DNA of 28,951 nucleotides. Origin: Rhizobiales bacterium UBA3584 (lineage in GTDB: Bacteria; Pseudomonadota; Alphaproteobacteria; Rhizobiales; Devosiaceae). A program made the position numbers and the translations under genes. The stretch spans positions 1-28,951 of the forward strand of contig DFMV01000054.1 in NCBI GenBank assembly GCA_002375765.1, given 5' to 3'. Shown one piece after another: positions 9,376 to 16,665 of this stretch. Every line of letters starts with the position of its first letter. The first letter of the stretch is position 1. The notes under the pieces are model-generated. The model saw nothing but the letters and a program-made list of their open reading frames with translations. It ran no database searches and was not told the origin of the DNA.

Positions 9376-9602
9376 TTAAAGAACCCGCGCCTGATCGCGC
9401 ATCACAGCGTAGTCGCTCAGCATTTCCGCGATCACCCATCCCACAGGCAGCTGGGCCAGTTCCCCGGCCGCCCGTGCCTGGAACAGCCGGCTGGTCGCGC
9501 AGCGCCTTCAGCTTGTCGAGCGCGCGACGTGTATTGAGACGTCTTGCCGTCGCGTTCGAAGCCGGGCTGACCCCACGTCTTACGTCTCCGAGTTTTGCCC
9601 AT
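9376..9602 (-). pseudogene. Remnant of a small (about 75 aa) gene with two frameshifts
   Basis: An ATG at 9602 overlaps the end of the upstream gene, as is usual in this run. It opens MGKTRRRKTWGQPGFERDGK. The protein-like sequence then continues in another frame as RRLNTRRALDKLKALRDQ, and in the third frame as RLFQARAAGELAQL and GWVIAEMLSDYAVMRDQ, ending at TAA 9376-9378. Each switch is a +1 shift. None of the three frames alone gives a sensible full-length protein. I do not recognise the product. Decay is the simplest reading, and sequencing error is the alternative. Confidence 0.42.
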
Positions 9603-10323
9603 CGTCGTCATCCTTCATTCCTCCGTGCAGATCGAGCTTCTCATCCGGATGCTCATCTGCCAAATCGCGCAGCTTCTTCAGCGCCGATTCCGGCGGCTCG
9701 AGACTTGATTTGAGACCGCGCTTCTTCATGTCGTCGACGTGCCTTTCCTCGACCTCCGGCGTCTGCTCGACGGCTTCGCGCTCGGGATCGCGATCAGGCG
9801 GCATCTTGGCTTCCGAGATCAGCCGCATCTCCTCGTCGGTGAGATCGCCGACGCGACGGACTAACCGGCCACCGGATTTCTGGAGTTCGGCGAATAGGCT
9901 CTTGCGCTCAGCATACTCTTCATCACTTTCGCCCGGGTTACGCTCGAGCGTGTATTCGTACCCGCAGTGCTCCTCCGGCATCTCGTCTCCCGGCTGCGGC
10001 GGCTCCGTGCCGAACTCTCGGAGCCCTTCCAGCACCATCTGCTGCGCGAGCACATTCCTCGTCGCCGCTGCCAGCCTTTCATACTCGCCGACCTTGGCTT
10101 CCAGGATTTCGCGCACCGTCCTTTCGTCGCCGCCGGTTTGATCGATGATGACCAGCTCGGGCACGCCGTCGCGCCGGATCAGCGCGCCCTGGGAGTCGCA
10201 TTCCCAGCCGGAATGCGCGATGTCGAACATGCTGATGATCTCGAGCTTTTCGCCTGGGAATCGCTCGGCAAGTTCCGAGAGCGCGTATTCGAGTTTGAGT
10301 TCTTCTTCAGTCATTGATGTCAT
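9580..10323 (-). CDS. Hypothetical acidic protein, 247 aa
   Basis: Starts at ATG 10323 (MTSMTEEE), overlapping the upstream gene by 17 nt; the second ATG at 10314 is an equally plausible start. The frame stays open much further upstream, but only as a shadow of the neighbouring gene. The product is acidic and mostly helical in appearance, with many Glu/Asp/Arg/Lys blocks and an Asp-rich C-terminus (DDDDGQNSET). The N-terminal third includes a segment LVIIDQTGGDERTVREILEA that could form a small folded domain. No domain is recognised. It is the penultimate gene of the long minus-strand run and is probably co-transcribed with the Cys-rich protein before it. Confidence 0.7.
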   Translation of the reverse strand: MTSMTEEELKLEYALSELAERFPGEKLEIISMFDIAHSGWECDSQGALIRRDGVPELVIIDQTGGDERTVREILEAKVGEYERLAAATRNVLAQQMVLEGLREFGTEPPQPGDEMPEEHCGYEYTLERNPGESDEEYAERKSLFAELQKSGGRLVRRVGDLTDEEMRLISEAKMPPDRDPEREAVEQTPEVEERHVDDMKKRGLKSSLEPPESALKKLRDLADEHPDEKLDLHGGMKDDDDGQNSET

Positions 10324-10804
10324 CGCCCATCCCGTTATGTCTAAATCCGGAGAAAGGCATAACGACCTCCTCAATTGACGTCTCCTGCCACCTCGACGCC
10401 GGATCGTAGAGCCGCTTGAGGTACGCATGCCCGCCATCGACCGCGAGTTTGCCGCACCGGCACCGCACGAAATCATGGCGATGCGTGCTCTCGATCTCGT
10501 CGCCGCATGCCAAGCACCGCGCGGAATTCCGAATAATCCGCTGCCAGGGGTCACCCGGGCTGTGATCGCGGCACACGATTCGATTCCCGCGCAAGCGCCC
10601 CGGCTTCCCGCATTCACGACATGAGATCGCGGCCTTCGCGGCGGCCTCGGCGACAAGCCGCTGGTCGCGCATGTCGTCGAGCAGCGCACGGATGATGAGA
10701 TCGCCGCTCCAGTCGTCTTCGTAAGCGTCCACGATTTCAACCTGCTGCTCGAGATCCTCGATGATTTGCCGCCATCCCGGTGGCACCCGATGCGCGACGC
10801 TCAT
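10307..10804 (-). CDS. Cys-rich putative zinc-ribbon protein (DUF7695-like C-terminus)
   Basis: A 165-aa protein starting at ATG 10804, with GAGG 5 nt upstream. It opens with PPGWRQIIEDLEQQV, then has a first Cys cluster CRECGKPGRLRG...CRDH (about 60-80) and a second, CLACGD...HRHDFVRCRCGKLAVDGGHAYLKR (about 98-132). The second half resembles the DUF7695 pattern from memory (CxxC, HDF, CxCG, VDGG). Both clusters are plausible zinc sites. The first cluster recurs in the protein encoded at 11767-12684. Function is unknown; binding nucleic acid or protein is a guess. A set of phased direct repeats lies just upstream. Confidence 0.78.
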   Translation of the reverse strand: MSVAHRVPPGWRQIIEDLEQQVEIVDAYEDDWSGDLIIRALLDDMRDQRLVAEAAAKAAISCRECGKPGRLRGNRIVCRDHSPGDPWQRIIRNSARCLACGDEIESTHRHDFVRCRCGKLAVDGGHAYLKRLYDPASRWQETSIEEVVMPFSGFRHNGMGDDIND

Positions 10805-10812
10805 GGCCGCCT

Positions 10813-10872
10813 CGGTGGTAAAACCGTTACGGCGGTGGTAAATACGTTTTCCGGGGCCACGCAGGTGGAAAA
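10813..10872. repeat. Three phased direct repeats (CGGTGGTAAA type) between two genes
   Basis: CGGTGGTAAA occurs exactly at 10813-10822 and 10833-10842, and a variant AGGTGGAAAA (8 of 10 bases) at 10863-10872. The start-to-start distances are 20 and 30 bp, close to whole helical turns, so all copies face the same side of the DNA. They fill the 72-bp gap between the metallophosphoesterase stop and the start at 10804. This looks like an operator for a protein binding tandem sites, but no binding protein is identified. Confidence 0.45.
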
Positions 10873-10876
10873 TCCA

Positions 10877-11770
10877 TTATTCATCGTCGTCCTCCCCATA
10901 ATCACCGACGCCACGCAGCTTCTCTTCGAGCTCAGCGATCTCTTCCGGCGTCCATTTCTTGCGTTCCGAGGGAACCGTCGCGACCTCGGGAATCTCGATG
11001 ACAAAGCGCTCATCGAATCCAAAACCGTCGTGATCGCTGTACCCCCTCGGATTGCAGACGACGCGGGTGGTATCGACGCGATAGTCGTGTCGCTGATGTA
11101 CGTGCCCATGCACCCAAAGCGCGGGCTGATAGGCCTCGATCATGCCGAGCAAATCGCTCGCGAAAGAGCCATCGCTCGGCGTCGGACGCATCGGGTCTGC
11201 GAGAGAAAATTGCGTCGGCGCGTGGTGCGTGACGACGACCGTGGGCCCATCGAAAGGCTTCGCCAGTCTTCGCCCGATCGTTGCCCGATGATCACGGTGC
11301 CATGCCAAGGTGTCACGCGGATGCAGCCGCCGAAGCCCCATGTCGATGGATCGATAGTCGGGCATCGCATGCTTCGCCCATACCATTGCCTGGGCGATAT
11401 CGAAATCATCATTTCCCGCGACCGCGAAATCGGTCCACAACGTTGCCCCGACGATGCGCACGCCGCCGATCTCAAGGGTCTCACCTCGGGCGAGCACGGT
11501 GACGCCCATTGCCGCGCAATCCCGGATAGCTGCATCGAGCTCCGCGTGCGGATTCACGCCGCCGTAAAAATCATGATTGCCTGGGACCCAGACGATGGGC
11601 GGCAAAGGATTGCGCGGAATATTCCACTGGAGCCATTCAATACCGCCCTGGAAACCATCGGCAATATCACCCGCGATCACCAGCACGTCCGCTTCCGGAG
11701 GCGGGTATGGCAGTTCGAAAAACCCAGCGTCACCGTCGACATGGAGGTCTGACATGATCCACAATTTCAT
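10877..11770 (-). CDS. Metallophosphoesterase family protein
   Basis: A 297-aa calcineurin-like phosphoesterase with all the metal-site motifs: SDLHVDGD (7-14, D-x-H), GDIADG (about 34-39), GNHDFYGG (about 64-71), VTHHAP (about 181) and GHVHQRHD (about 224). The family uses a two-metal centre to hydrolyse phosphomono- or diesters; the substrate here is unknown. ATG 11770 overlaps the upstream stop as ATGA. The C-terminal 40 residues form a charged tail with EEIAELEEKLRGV, likely a short helix, and a DDDE end. Such enzymes are common cargo on phages and plasmids of this bacterial group. Confidence 0.9.
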   Translation of the reverse strand: MKLWIMSDLHVDGDAGFFELPYPPPEADVLVIAGDIADGFQGGIEWLQWNIPRNPLPPIVWVPGNHDFYGGVNPHAELDAAIRDCAAMGVTVLARGETLEIGGVRIVGATLWTDFAVAGNDDFDIAQAMVWAKHAMPDYRSIDMGLRRLHPRDTLAWHRDHRATIGRRLAKPFDGPTVVVTHHAPTQFSLADPMRPTPSDGSFASDLLGMIEAYQPALWVHGHVHQRHDYRVDTTRVVCNPRGYSDHDGFGFDERFVIEIPEVATVPSERKKWTPEEIAELEEKLRGVGDYGEDDDE

Positions 11771-12684
11771 TCGAAGCCTCCTTCCTCGGCATGGTGATCG
11801 CAAACCGTGCGCACCCATCCGCCAGCCTTTCGCAGCCGGCCAGGCGCGCCGCAGTCTTCGCAGAGGCACTCCGAGAGCCATTCGGCAGCGCCGATGATTT
11901 CGTCGGAGAGTTGATCGCTGGGCGCCGGACCGCAGTAGAACCTCAGGCCCCCAAACTTCTCTTTGAGTTGCGACGAGATCCACGATCCATCGTAGTGCTC
12001 ATTGAGCCACATCGACGTTGCCACCATGAGATCGACCCAACCCGAGGCGAACTCGGGCTCGTTATCGATGAAGACGAACTCGTTTCGGATCGGACGCCAC
12101 CATTCCTTCGGCAGCGGGAACGGGCGATTGCGCCTCGTGTCCCAGCGCCTCGACCGGACGTTGATGACGCGCCGCACCAGTTCGACGATGTGCTGCCGCC
12201 TGGGTGCCCAGTGCAGCTTGCCCTTGTCTGTCGTGGGTTCATCGGGCACGCCGGAGATCCACAGCCGCTGCATTCCCTCTTCGGTCCAACGTCCAGGCGC
12301 CACGACGAGGTGTGTGCAGGCGGAATCATTGCGGAACGCGCGGCCCAAGATCGCCCGCGCCTCGCCCGTCAACTTGAGGACCGACAACGCTTCAGGATTG
12401 GACTTTTCATTGTAACGGTGCCGGCCCAGGCGATAGAACCTCGACATCGTCCGTGCGAACTTGAGCTGCGGATCGAGATAGACGAGCGAACTCGTATAGA
12501 TCGGCCTGGCATCGGGAAGCCTGGGGTGACCGAACCCGGTGCCAACAAGGTGCGGCACGGGCTCATGGCAAATATCCCAGCCGACAAGCTCTGGCGCGGA
12601 CTCAAGCTGCTCCTCAGTCGGCTCTTGACCCGCATGGATCGGGGCGAGGATTTGTCTTCTTTCATCAGTATCAGGCAGCATCAT
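11767..12684 (-). CDS. Hypothetical protein with a C-terminal Cys-rich module
   Basis: Starts at one of two adjacent ATGs (12684 or 12681) behind a strong GGAGGTGA, giving about 305 aa. The N-terminal two thirds contain LHWAPRRQHIVELVRR and FPLPKEWWRPIRNEFVFID, which I cannot assign. The C-terminal third has LKEKFGGLRFYC followed by CLCEDCGAPGRLR...VCDHH, a Cys-rich segment seen in many uncharacterised proteins of proteobacterial mobile elements. Its CGxPGRLR stretch is shared with the protein encoded at 10307-10804. It is coupled by ATGA to the metallophosphoesterase gene. Function is unknown. Confidence 0.8.
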   Translation of the reverse strand: MMLPDTDERRQILAPIHAGQEPTEEQLESAPELVGWDICHEPVPHLVGTGFGHPRLPDARPIYTSSLVYLDPQLKFARTMSRFYRLGRHRYNEKSNPEALSVLKLTGEARAILGRAFRNDSACTHLVVAPGRWTEEGMQRLWISGVPDEPTTDKGKLHWAPRRQHIVELVRRVINVRSRRWDTRRNRPFPLPKEWWRPIRNEFVFIDNEPEFASGWVDLMVATSMWLNEHYDGSWISSQLKEKFGGLRFYCGPAPSDQLSDEIIGAAEWLSECLCEDCGAPGRLRKAGGWVRTVCDHHAEEGGFE

Positions 12685-12685
12685 T

Positions 12686-12892
12686 TCACCTCCGATTCCA
12701 CGCTTCCCACGCGATCGACATGACCCTGGCTTCGTAGTCGGTGCCCTTGGCGGCCTCGAGCAACTCACCAACCGCGGCGACACCCCGGTCGAGGACGGCT
12801 TGCGCTGCGGCCCGCAATTCGGGCGACCTCGCCTCTCGCCGCAGGCGGTGGCAAAGCAGGTAGACATCGTGCATTTGCTCTTGCTCGGTCAT
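12686..12892 (-). CDS. Small hypothetical protein, 68 aa
   Basis: I prefer ATG 12892 because GGAGG lies 8 nt upstream; a GTG at 12898 would make a GTGA overlap with the AAA gene but sits only 2 nt from the ribosome site. The product is helical and Ala/Arg/Glu-rich, with LCHRLRREARSPELRAAA and a C-terminal ARVMSIAWEAWNRR. No domain is recognised. Its stop is 1 nt from the next start, whose ribosome site lies within the end of this gene. Confidence 0.68.
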   Translation of the reverse strand: MTEQEQMHDVYLLCHRLRREARSPELRAAAQAVLDRGVAAVGELLEAAKGTDYEARVMSIAWEAWNRR

Positions 12893-12894
12893 GC

Positions 12895-14562
12895 TCACGC
12901 CCTCCCGATGAAGGCGTCACGGGCGCCCAGCGTCGCCTCGATCGCGGCGCGCAGCTTCCGCAGCGACCCGCCCGGCCAGGCCTTCCGGATCACGTCGAGT
13001 TCGTCCGGCGCGAGCGGCGGGTACCAGCGCTCATCGACGCCCCGATCGCGGGCGATGTCGCGGATGATCTGGGGTGCCAGGTCGCCGATATGCTGCCATC
13101 CCGGATCCGGCATCTTGATGATGCGCATCCGATCTCGGATCGGATCGGGGATGCCGTCGAGACTGTTGGCGGTGGCGAAGTGGGAGATCCAGCTCAGATC
13201 GACCTCGACCTCGATCGACAGGTCGCGGACCGCCCGCGCCTGAGAAGGCTCAAGCAGCGGAAGCAATGCTTCGATCGCGTTGCCATTCCGGCGATCCGGC
13301 GAGGCCTTCTCGATCTCGTCCCAGATGACGAGCCCGTTGGCATAGCCGCTGCGCTGGATCAGCTGCAGGGGGACGCTTGGCCTGGCGCTGTGCCATTGCG
13401 CCGACGTGCCCATCGCCGAGGAATCGCTGGCGCCGGCCATGCCATAGACCTCGACCGGAAGGCTGAGTTGCATCGCGATCGCCCTGGCCAGGGCAGTCTT
13501 CCCAGACCCCGGCTCGCCGACCAGGCATGTAGGTCGAAATCGGACGTGCTCGCGTGCAGCGAGATCGCCGAGAATGGTCTCGATGACGTCGCGGGCATGC
13601 GGCCAACGAGCGGCAAGCGTGCGGAAGTGGAGATCGACGGGTCCGCGGTCGATCAGCGGCAGGCGCTCGCCGGCAACCTTTTCGAATTCCTTCCGGACTT
13701 CCTTCCGGAACCCGGAGACAGGCGCGGTGAACTTGGGCACGACGACAACGCCCGCGTCCCGGTCGCGCCGATCGACTTCGGATCGGTCCTCGTTGACCTC
13801 GGCCATAGCGTCGGCCATGTCCGAGTCGGCGATCAGCTTCGCGAAAAGACCCTTTTCTATCGCCTCGGCAGCATCAGGATTACTCGCGAGCCACAGGTCA
13901 GCCTGCCGATGCGCATCGATATCGCGGCCCAGGTTCAGCAGCTGCTGAATACCGTAGCGTTGGGCGGCATCGATGTCGCTTTCGCGATGTCCGAAACGAG
14001 TATGCAGCAGTCCGAGCGTTGTCGCACGGCGAAGTGCCTCGCCAAATCTCTTATCAAACCGCCCAGTCTGGCGCTCATGATACAGGCGCTTGGCAGCTTC
14101 TTCGGCAGCGTCGAGATCGTCGGAGCACGCGATGTAAAGGTCGCATCTCGCGACGTCGCTGTACCGCCCCCGTTGATCGAAAATCTCACGCGCAAGCATG
14201 AGCAGCGGTGCGCTGCCGTCGACGATGCACTGATCGATGATGGCGGCTTCGCTGTCTGCGAGCTCCAGCTTCCGGCGAATAGATGTGAAAAAATGGTGAC
14301 GGTCGGTGACCATCGAATCCTTGCACCACACGGCGTGGATCAGGATTTCTTCGAGCGCGGGGAGGTCCCCGGCCTGGATTTCATCGCGACGCTTCTGGAG
14401 GTCGCGGAAAGATTGAATGTCGTTTTCTTCGAGCTCGGCGAGGCGCCGACCCGTGGGGTTATTGTCCTTCACTGTAAGAGGTTTCAGAGCTCGATGGGCG
14501 TCCGCGACATTGCGGTGTCGCCCCCGAGTGCGCCGCCGTCGACCGGAGTCACGACGTCCCAT
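12895..14562 (-). CDS. Lon-type AAA+ ATPase with a helical N-terminal region
   Basis: The ATG at 14562 gives 555 aa; a TTG at 14613 would add 17 residues and neither has a clear ribosome site. Walker A is GEPGSGKTAL (about 347-356) and Walker B LVIWDEIEKA (about 410-419). The following HFATANSLDGIPDPIRDRMR closely follows the sensor-1 and arginine region of the Lon ATPase core. The first 330 residues are helical and unrelated to the Lon N domain, and no Ser-Lys protease domain follows, so this is a Lon-like ATPase without protease. A remodelling or loading role on a partner is likely but unproven. A TATAAC box at 14654-14659 (minus) may give an extra promoter, with a poor -35. Confidence 0.88.
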   Translation of the reverse strand: MGRRDSGRRRRTRGRHRNVADAHRALKPLTVKDNNPTGRRLAELEENDIQSFRDLQKRRDEIQAGDLPALEEILIHAVWCKDSMVTDRHHFFTSIRRKLELADSEAAIIDQCIVDGSAPLLMLAREIFDQRGRYSDVARCDLYIACSDDLDAAEEAAKRLYHERQTGRFDKRFGEALRRATTLGLLHTRFGHRESDIDAAQRYGIQQLLNLGRDIDAHRQADLWLASNPDAAEAIEKGLFAKLIADSDMADAMAEVNEDRSEVDRRDRDAGVVVVPKFTAPVSGFRKEVRKEFEKVAGERLPLIDRGPVDLHFRTLAARWPHARDVIETILGDLAAREHVRFRPTCLVGEPGSGKTALARAIAMQLSLPVEVYGMAGASDSSAMGTSAQWHSARPSVPLQLIQRSGYANGLVIWDEIEKASPDRRNGNAIEALLPLLEPSQARAVRDLSIEVEVDLSWISHFATANSLDGIPDPIRDRMRIIKMPDPGWQHIGDLAPQIIRDIARDRGVDERWYPPLAPDELDVIRKAWPGGSLRKLRAAIEATLGARDAFIGRA

Positions 14563-14676
14563 GGCCGGCGCATAAAGCACAAAGAAATGCCGCCGTCCAG
14601 ATGGCGGCGGCAAAAGGTTAACGGGTGGTCAAGGGGGTGGGATGGATCCGATCGTTATAGACAAATTGCAGAATGG

Positions 14677-15060
14677 CTATAACACCGGCGGCAGATCGCG
14701 AATAAAGACCTCAACCCCGTCAACGAATGAGACTTCTTCTCTGCTCCCGTCGGGCATCTCGCGGATGAGATGATTAGATCCGTAAGGAATCAAAAAATCA
14801 GCATAGAAAGATGGCTTACCGTCGGCGTGGGCTACCGCAGTGTTGATACCGCGCCGGTGGCCAATTTCAATAAACTCTTGAGCCATGGACACATTTGCGT
14901 CGGCGATAGCCTTGATCTCTGCCAACGCAGCCTTCATCTCGATAATGAGGTTTTGCAACTCGAGATTTTGCTGCCCAAGATTGTCCGGAAGCGCGAAAAT
15001 CATGCTGTTCAAGCGCTTAGCTTCGGCATTGAGCTTATATATGCGGTCGAAGGCACTCAT
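14677..15060 (-). CDS. Hypothetical coiled-coil protein, 127 aa
   Basis: ATG 15060 follows GGAGATG with suitable spacing. The first 80 residues are a long helix, likely a coiled coil (KLNAEAKRLN, NLELQNLIIEMKAALAEIKA). The C-terminus ends in IREMPDGSREEVSF and VEVFIRDLPPVL, which looks like a small beta unit. Its base composition is visibly more AT-rich than its neighbours. No domain is recognised. The start overlaps the end of a broken micro-gene as ATGA, and 114 bp separate its stop from the AAA gene start. Confidence 0.72.
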   Translation of the reverse strand: MSAFDRIYKLNAEAKRLNSMIFALPDNLGQQNLELQNLIIEMKAALAEIKAIADANVSMAQEFIEIGHRRGINTAVAHADGKPSFYADFLIPYGSNHLIREMPDGSREEVSFVDGVEVFIRDLPPVL

Positions 15061-15144
15061 AGTTTCATCTCCATTTCAAGGCTGCCGTCTGGCGTCTCGC
15101 GGACGATGCCGCGGCAGAGAGCGGGGTTCGATGAGGGTCTTCAT
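15057..15144 (-). pseudogene. Frameshifted micro-gene (28 aa if intact)
   Basis: ATG 15144 overlaps the preceding stop as ATGA and opens MKTLIEP. After a CCCC run the protein-like reading continues one frame over as ALCRGIVRETPDGSLEMEMKL and ends in a TGA that overlaps the next ATG, again as ATGA. The span is 88 nt, one more than a whole number of codons, so removing one C restores a perfect link in the operon chain. RETPDGS resembles REMPDGS in the next protein. The fit at both ends supports a real gene with a one-base insertion. Confidence 0.45.
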
Positions 15145-15545
15145 GCGGCCTCGGATTGCAGCTCCCGCGCCCGCTTCGCAACATGCTTCTCACGACGGTT
15201 GAGGGCATTTTCGCGGGCGAAACTCTCGTCGATCTCACGCTGCAGTTCGCGTTCTTGAGTCAAGATCAGCTCAATGCGATCAGCAAGATCAGACTGCTGC
15301 GTGAGTAGATCCTCGACTTCGTCGTCTCGGGCCGGCGCCGAGTTGGCGATATCGAGCAGCCGCTTGCCAACCAGCCCCAGCTGACCCGTCAAGTCGCGGC
15401 GAAGGGTAGAAAGGTGGTCGCGACGCTCGAAAAGGTCATCCTGCTCGAAGCGGAGGGCCCGGTGCTGCCGATCGATTTCGACCTGCTCGGCCTGCAACTG
15501 GGCGAACGTCATGTTCTTGATGGCGGTTTTCATGGCTGTTTTCAT
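15141..15545 (-). CDS. Hypothetical coiled-coil protein, 134 aa
   Basis: ATG 15545 overlaps the upstream stop as ATGA, and GGAG lies about 10 nt before it. Nearly the whole protein is predicted helix with heptad-like spacing (LQAEQVEIDRQHRALRFEQD, LTQERELQREIDESFAREN), so it should form a long coiled coil. The first codons are a near-perfect 12-nt tandem repeat giving MKTAMKTA, leaving a second possible start four codons in. No domain is recognised; a structural or adaptor role is possible. Confidence 0.72.
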   Translation of the reverse strand: MKTAMKTAIKNMTFAQLQAEQVEIDRQHRALRFEQDDLFERRDHLSTLRRDLTGQLGLVGKRLLDIANSAPARDDEVEDLLTQQSDLADRIELILTQERELQREIDESFARENALNRREKHVAKRARELQSEAA

Positions 15546-15943
15546 GGCTTCATCTCCGGTTCGTTTTCCTGCTCGGCCTCGGCATCAAGCCGTAGCCATG
15601 TGATCTTCGTATCGCCCTCGGTCGACCCGATGATCCGCGGATCGTCGGATCGCATCGCGATAAAATGGGGTACCTCGGCAGCAACGGCGGATCCTTGCGC
15701 TACAAGTGTCATGCGCCCGACATCCGAAATCTGGTTCGCCGCTTCGACGAGAGCATTCGCCCTGCGCTCACAGAATTCAGCGAAGCGGGTTTCGAGCTCG
15801 GACGGCATCTCCCGCTCCCCGCGTGCATAGCGCGTGAACGTCGGTGCCGGGATGTCGAGATCGGCTGCAAGCGAACGCTGCCAGCGGTCGCCATAGAGAA
15901 GGCGTCCGACGGTCTCGAGGCGGCGGTGGATGGGCATCACCAA
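15542..15943 (-). CDS. Helix-turn-helix (XRE-like) protein
   Basis: A 133-aa protein. The start is ambiguous: TTG 15943 has AGGAG at an ideal 7 nt, while the in-frame GTG (15940) and ATG (15937) lie 10 and 13 nt away. Residues 15-45 (LLYGDRWQRSLAADLDIPAP, TFTRYARGERE) match the helix-turn-helix pattern of the Cro/CI superfamily, with QRSLAADL as the first helix and PTFTRYARG as recognition helix. The C-terminal half is unassigned. It is the only evident DNA-binding regulator in the run and so the natural candidate for the dyad near 16641, though this link is inference. Confidence 0.75.
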   Translation of the reverse strand: MVMPIHRRLETVGRLLYGDRWQRSLAADLDIPAPTFTRYARGEREMPSELETRFAEFCERRANALVEAANQISDVGRMTLVAQGSAVAAEVPHFIAMRSDDPRIIGSTEGDTKITWLRLDAEAEQENEPEMKP

Positions 15944-15999
15944 TTCATTTCTCCTTGCCTAGCCCTTGCCGGAACCGCTCAAAGGGCGGCTCGGGAAAG

Positions 16000-16021
16000 G
16001 GCCGGGGCCGAAGCCCCAGCC
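16000..16021 (-). terminator. UUCG-capped hairpin between two operon genes (attenuator or terminator-like)
   Basis: On the minus strand, a 9-bp stem (GGCTGGGGC with GCCCCGGCC, one G-U pair) closes a TTCG tetraloop, an exceptionally stable cap. It lies 8 nt after the stop of the 186-aa gene and before the HTH gene. The following bases are not a U run, so it may dampen transcription or protect the upstream message from 3' decay rather than fully terminate. Confidence 0.5.
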
Positions 16022-16028
16022 GATACGC

Positions 16029-16589
16029 CTACTCGTCTTCCTCGTCTTTCTCGGCCTCTTCCGCGGCCTTATCAGCATCCCACTTGGCCATGCGGCGCTC
16101 GAGAACCTCTGCCGCGATCTCCTTCACATGTGGCTCTTCAAGCAGCTCAAGATACGCACGCATCTTTACGCACGACGGGGTGTCGTCTTCTTCGATATCG
16201 CTCAGCCCCTCGCTCGTGATGTAGGTCTCGATTGCGAGATCAGCATCCTGCCAGTCCGCCATGAGACCGCTTTCCGAGTTGTACCTCGCATTGTCAGTCA
16301 TGCCATCCCAGACGTGATCGATCAGGTCGTAAAGCAGACGCTCGTCGGAGACTTCGATGTCGAGGACGCCGTTGCGTTCGGTCCACTCGTCAGCCTTTCC
16401 GCTCTCGACCAGCTCCGCAAGGCGGTCAGTGATCTCCTCAGCTTCGAAGTCTGCGGGGGCGGCGTGGTCGGTACCGGCGTCATTGACGGCCTTGGCGATG
16501 GCTTCTTCGGCGGTGTCGCCAATAGCCCAGATCAGCTGCTGGGAGCCGGCCTTGATGGCTGCGGTGGAGGTGAGGGCTGCGTACTTCAT
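16029..16589 (-). CDS. Hypothetical acidic protein, 186 aa; first gene of the minus-strand run
   Basis: ATG 16589 (MKYAALTST) has AGGAGAG 5 nt upstream; an upstream in-frame ATG has no such site. The N-terminus reads AGSQQLIWAIGDTAEEAIAK, and the rest is acidic, with a C-terminal EEAEKDEEDE tail. A central LLYDLIDHVWDGM and AIETYITSEGL are probably helices. No family is recognised. It lies about 40 nt after the predicted start site of the 16637-16665 promoter, so it should be the most strongly expressed gene of the cluster. Confidence 0.75.
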   Translation of the reverse strand: MKYAALTSTAAIKAGSQQLIWAIGDTAEEAIAKAVNDAGTDHAAPADFEAEEITDRLAELVESGKADEWTERNGVLDIEVSDERLLYDLIDHVWDGMTDNARYNSESGLMADWQDADLAIETYITSEGLSDIEEDDTPSCVKMRAYLELLEEPHVKEIAAEVLERRMAKWDADKAAEEAEKDEEDE

Positions 16590-16636
16590 GTCGTCTCTCC
16601 TGTCTTTCGGTCGCGTCCATCGCAACCATTGGATGC

Positions 16637-16665
16637 AATATGTATCCGCTATCTGAATGTGTCAA
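16637..16665 (-). promoter_or_regulatory. Sigma70-type promoter of the minus-strand gene run
   Basis: Reading the minus strand, a perfect TTGACA (16660-16665) and CATATT (16637-16642) are separated by 17 bp. Transcription would start near 16630, about 40 nt before the ATG at 16589. It is the best promoter match I found in the accessory half. The -35 lies between the arms of the dyad described next. Confidence 0.65.

Noticed and set aside
14590..14609. GCCGCC/GGCGGC hairpin as a terminator before the AAA+ gene
   Set aside because: The T-rich bases on the minus strand precede the stem rather than follow it, so it is not an intrinsic terminator in the direction of transcription.
13090..14682. 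530-codon plus-strand open frame opposite the AAA+ gene
   Set aside because: The minus strand carries Walker A, Walker B and sensor motifs. The plus product has no domain and no ribosome site.
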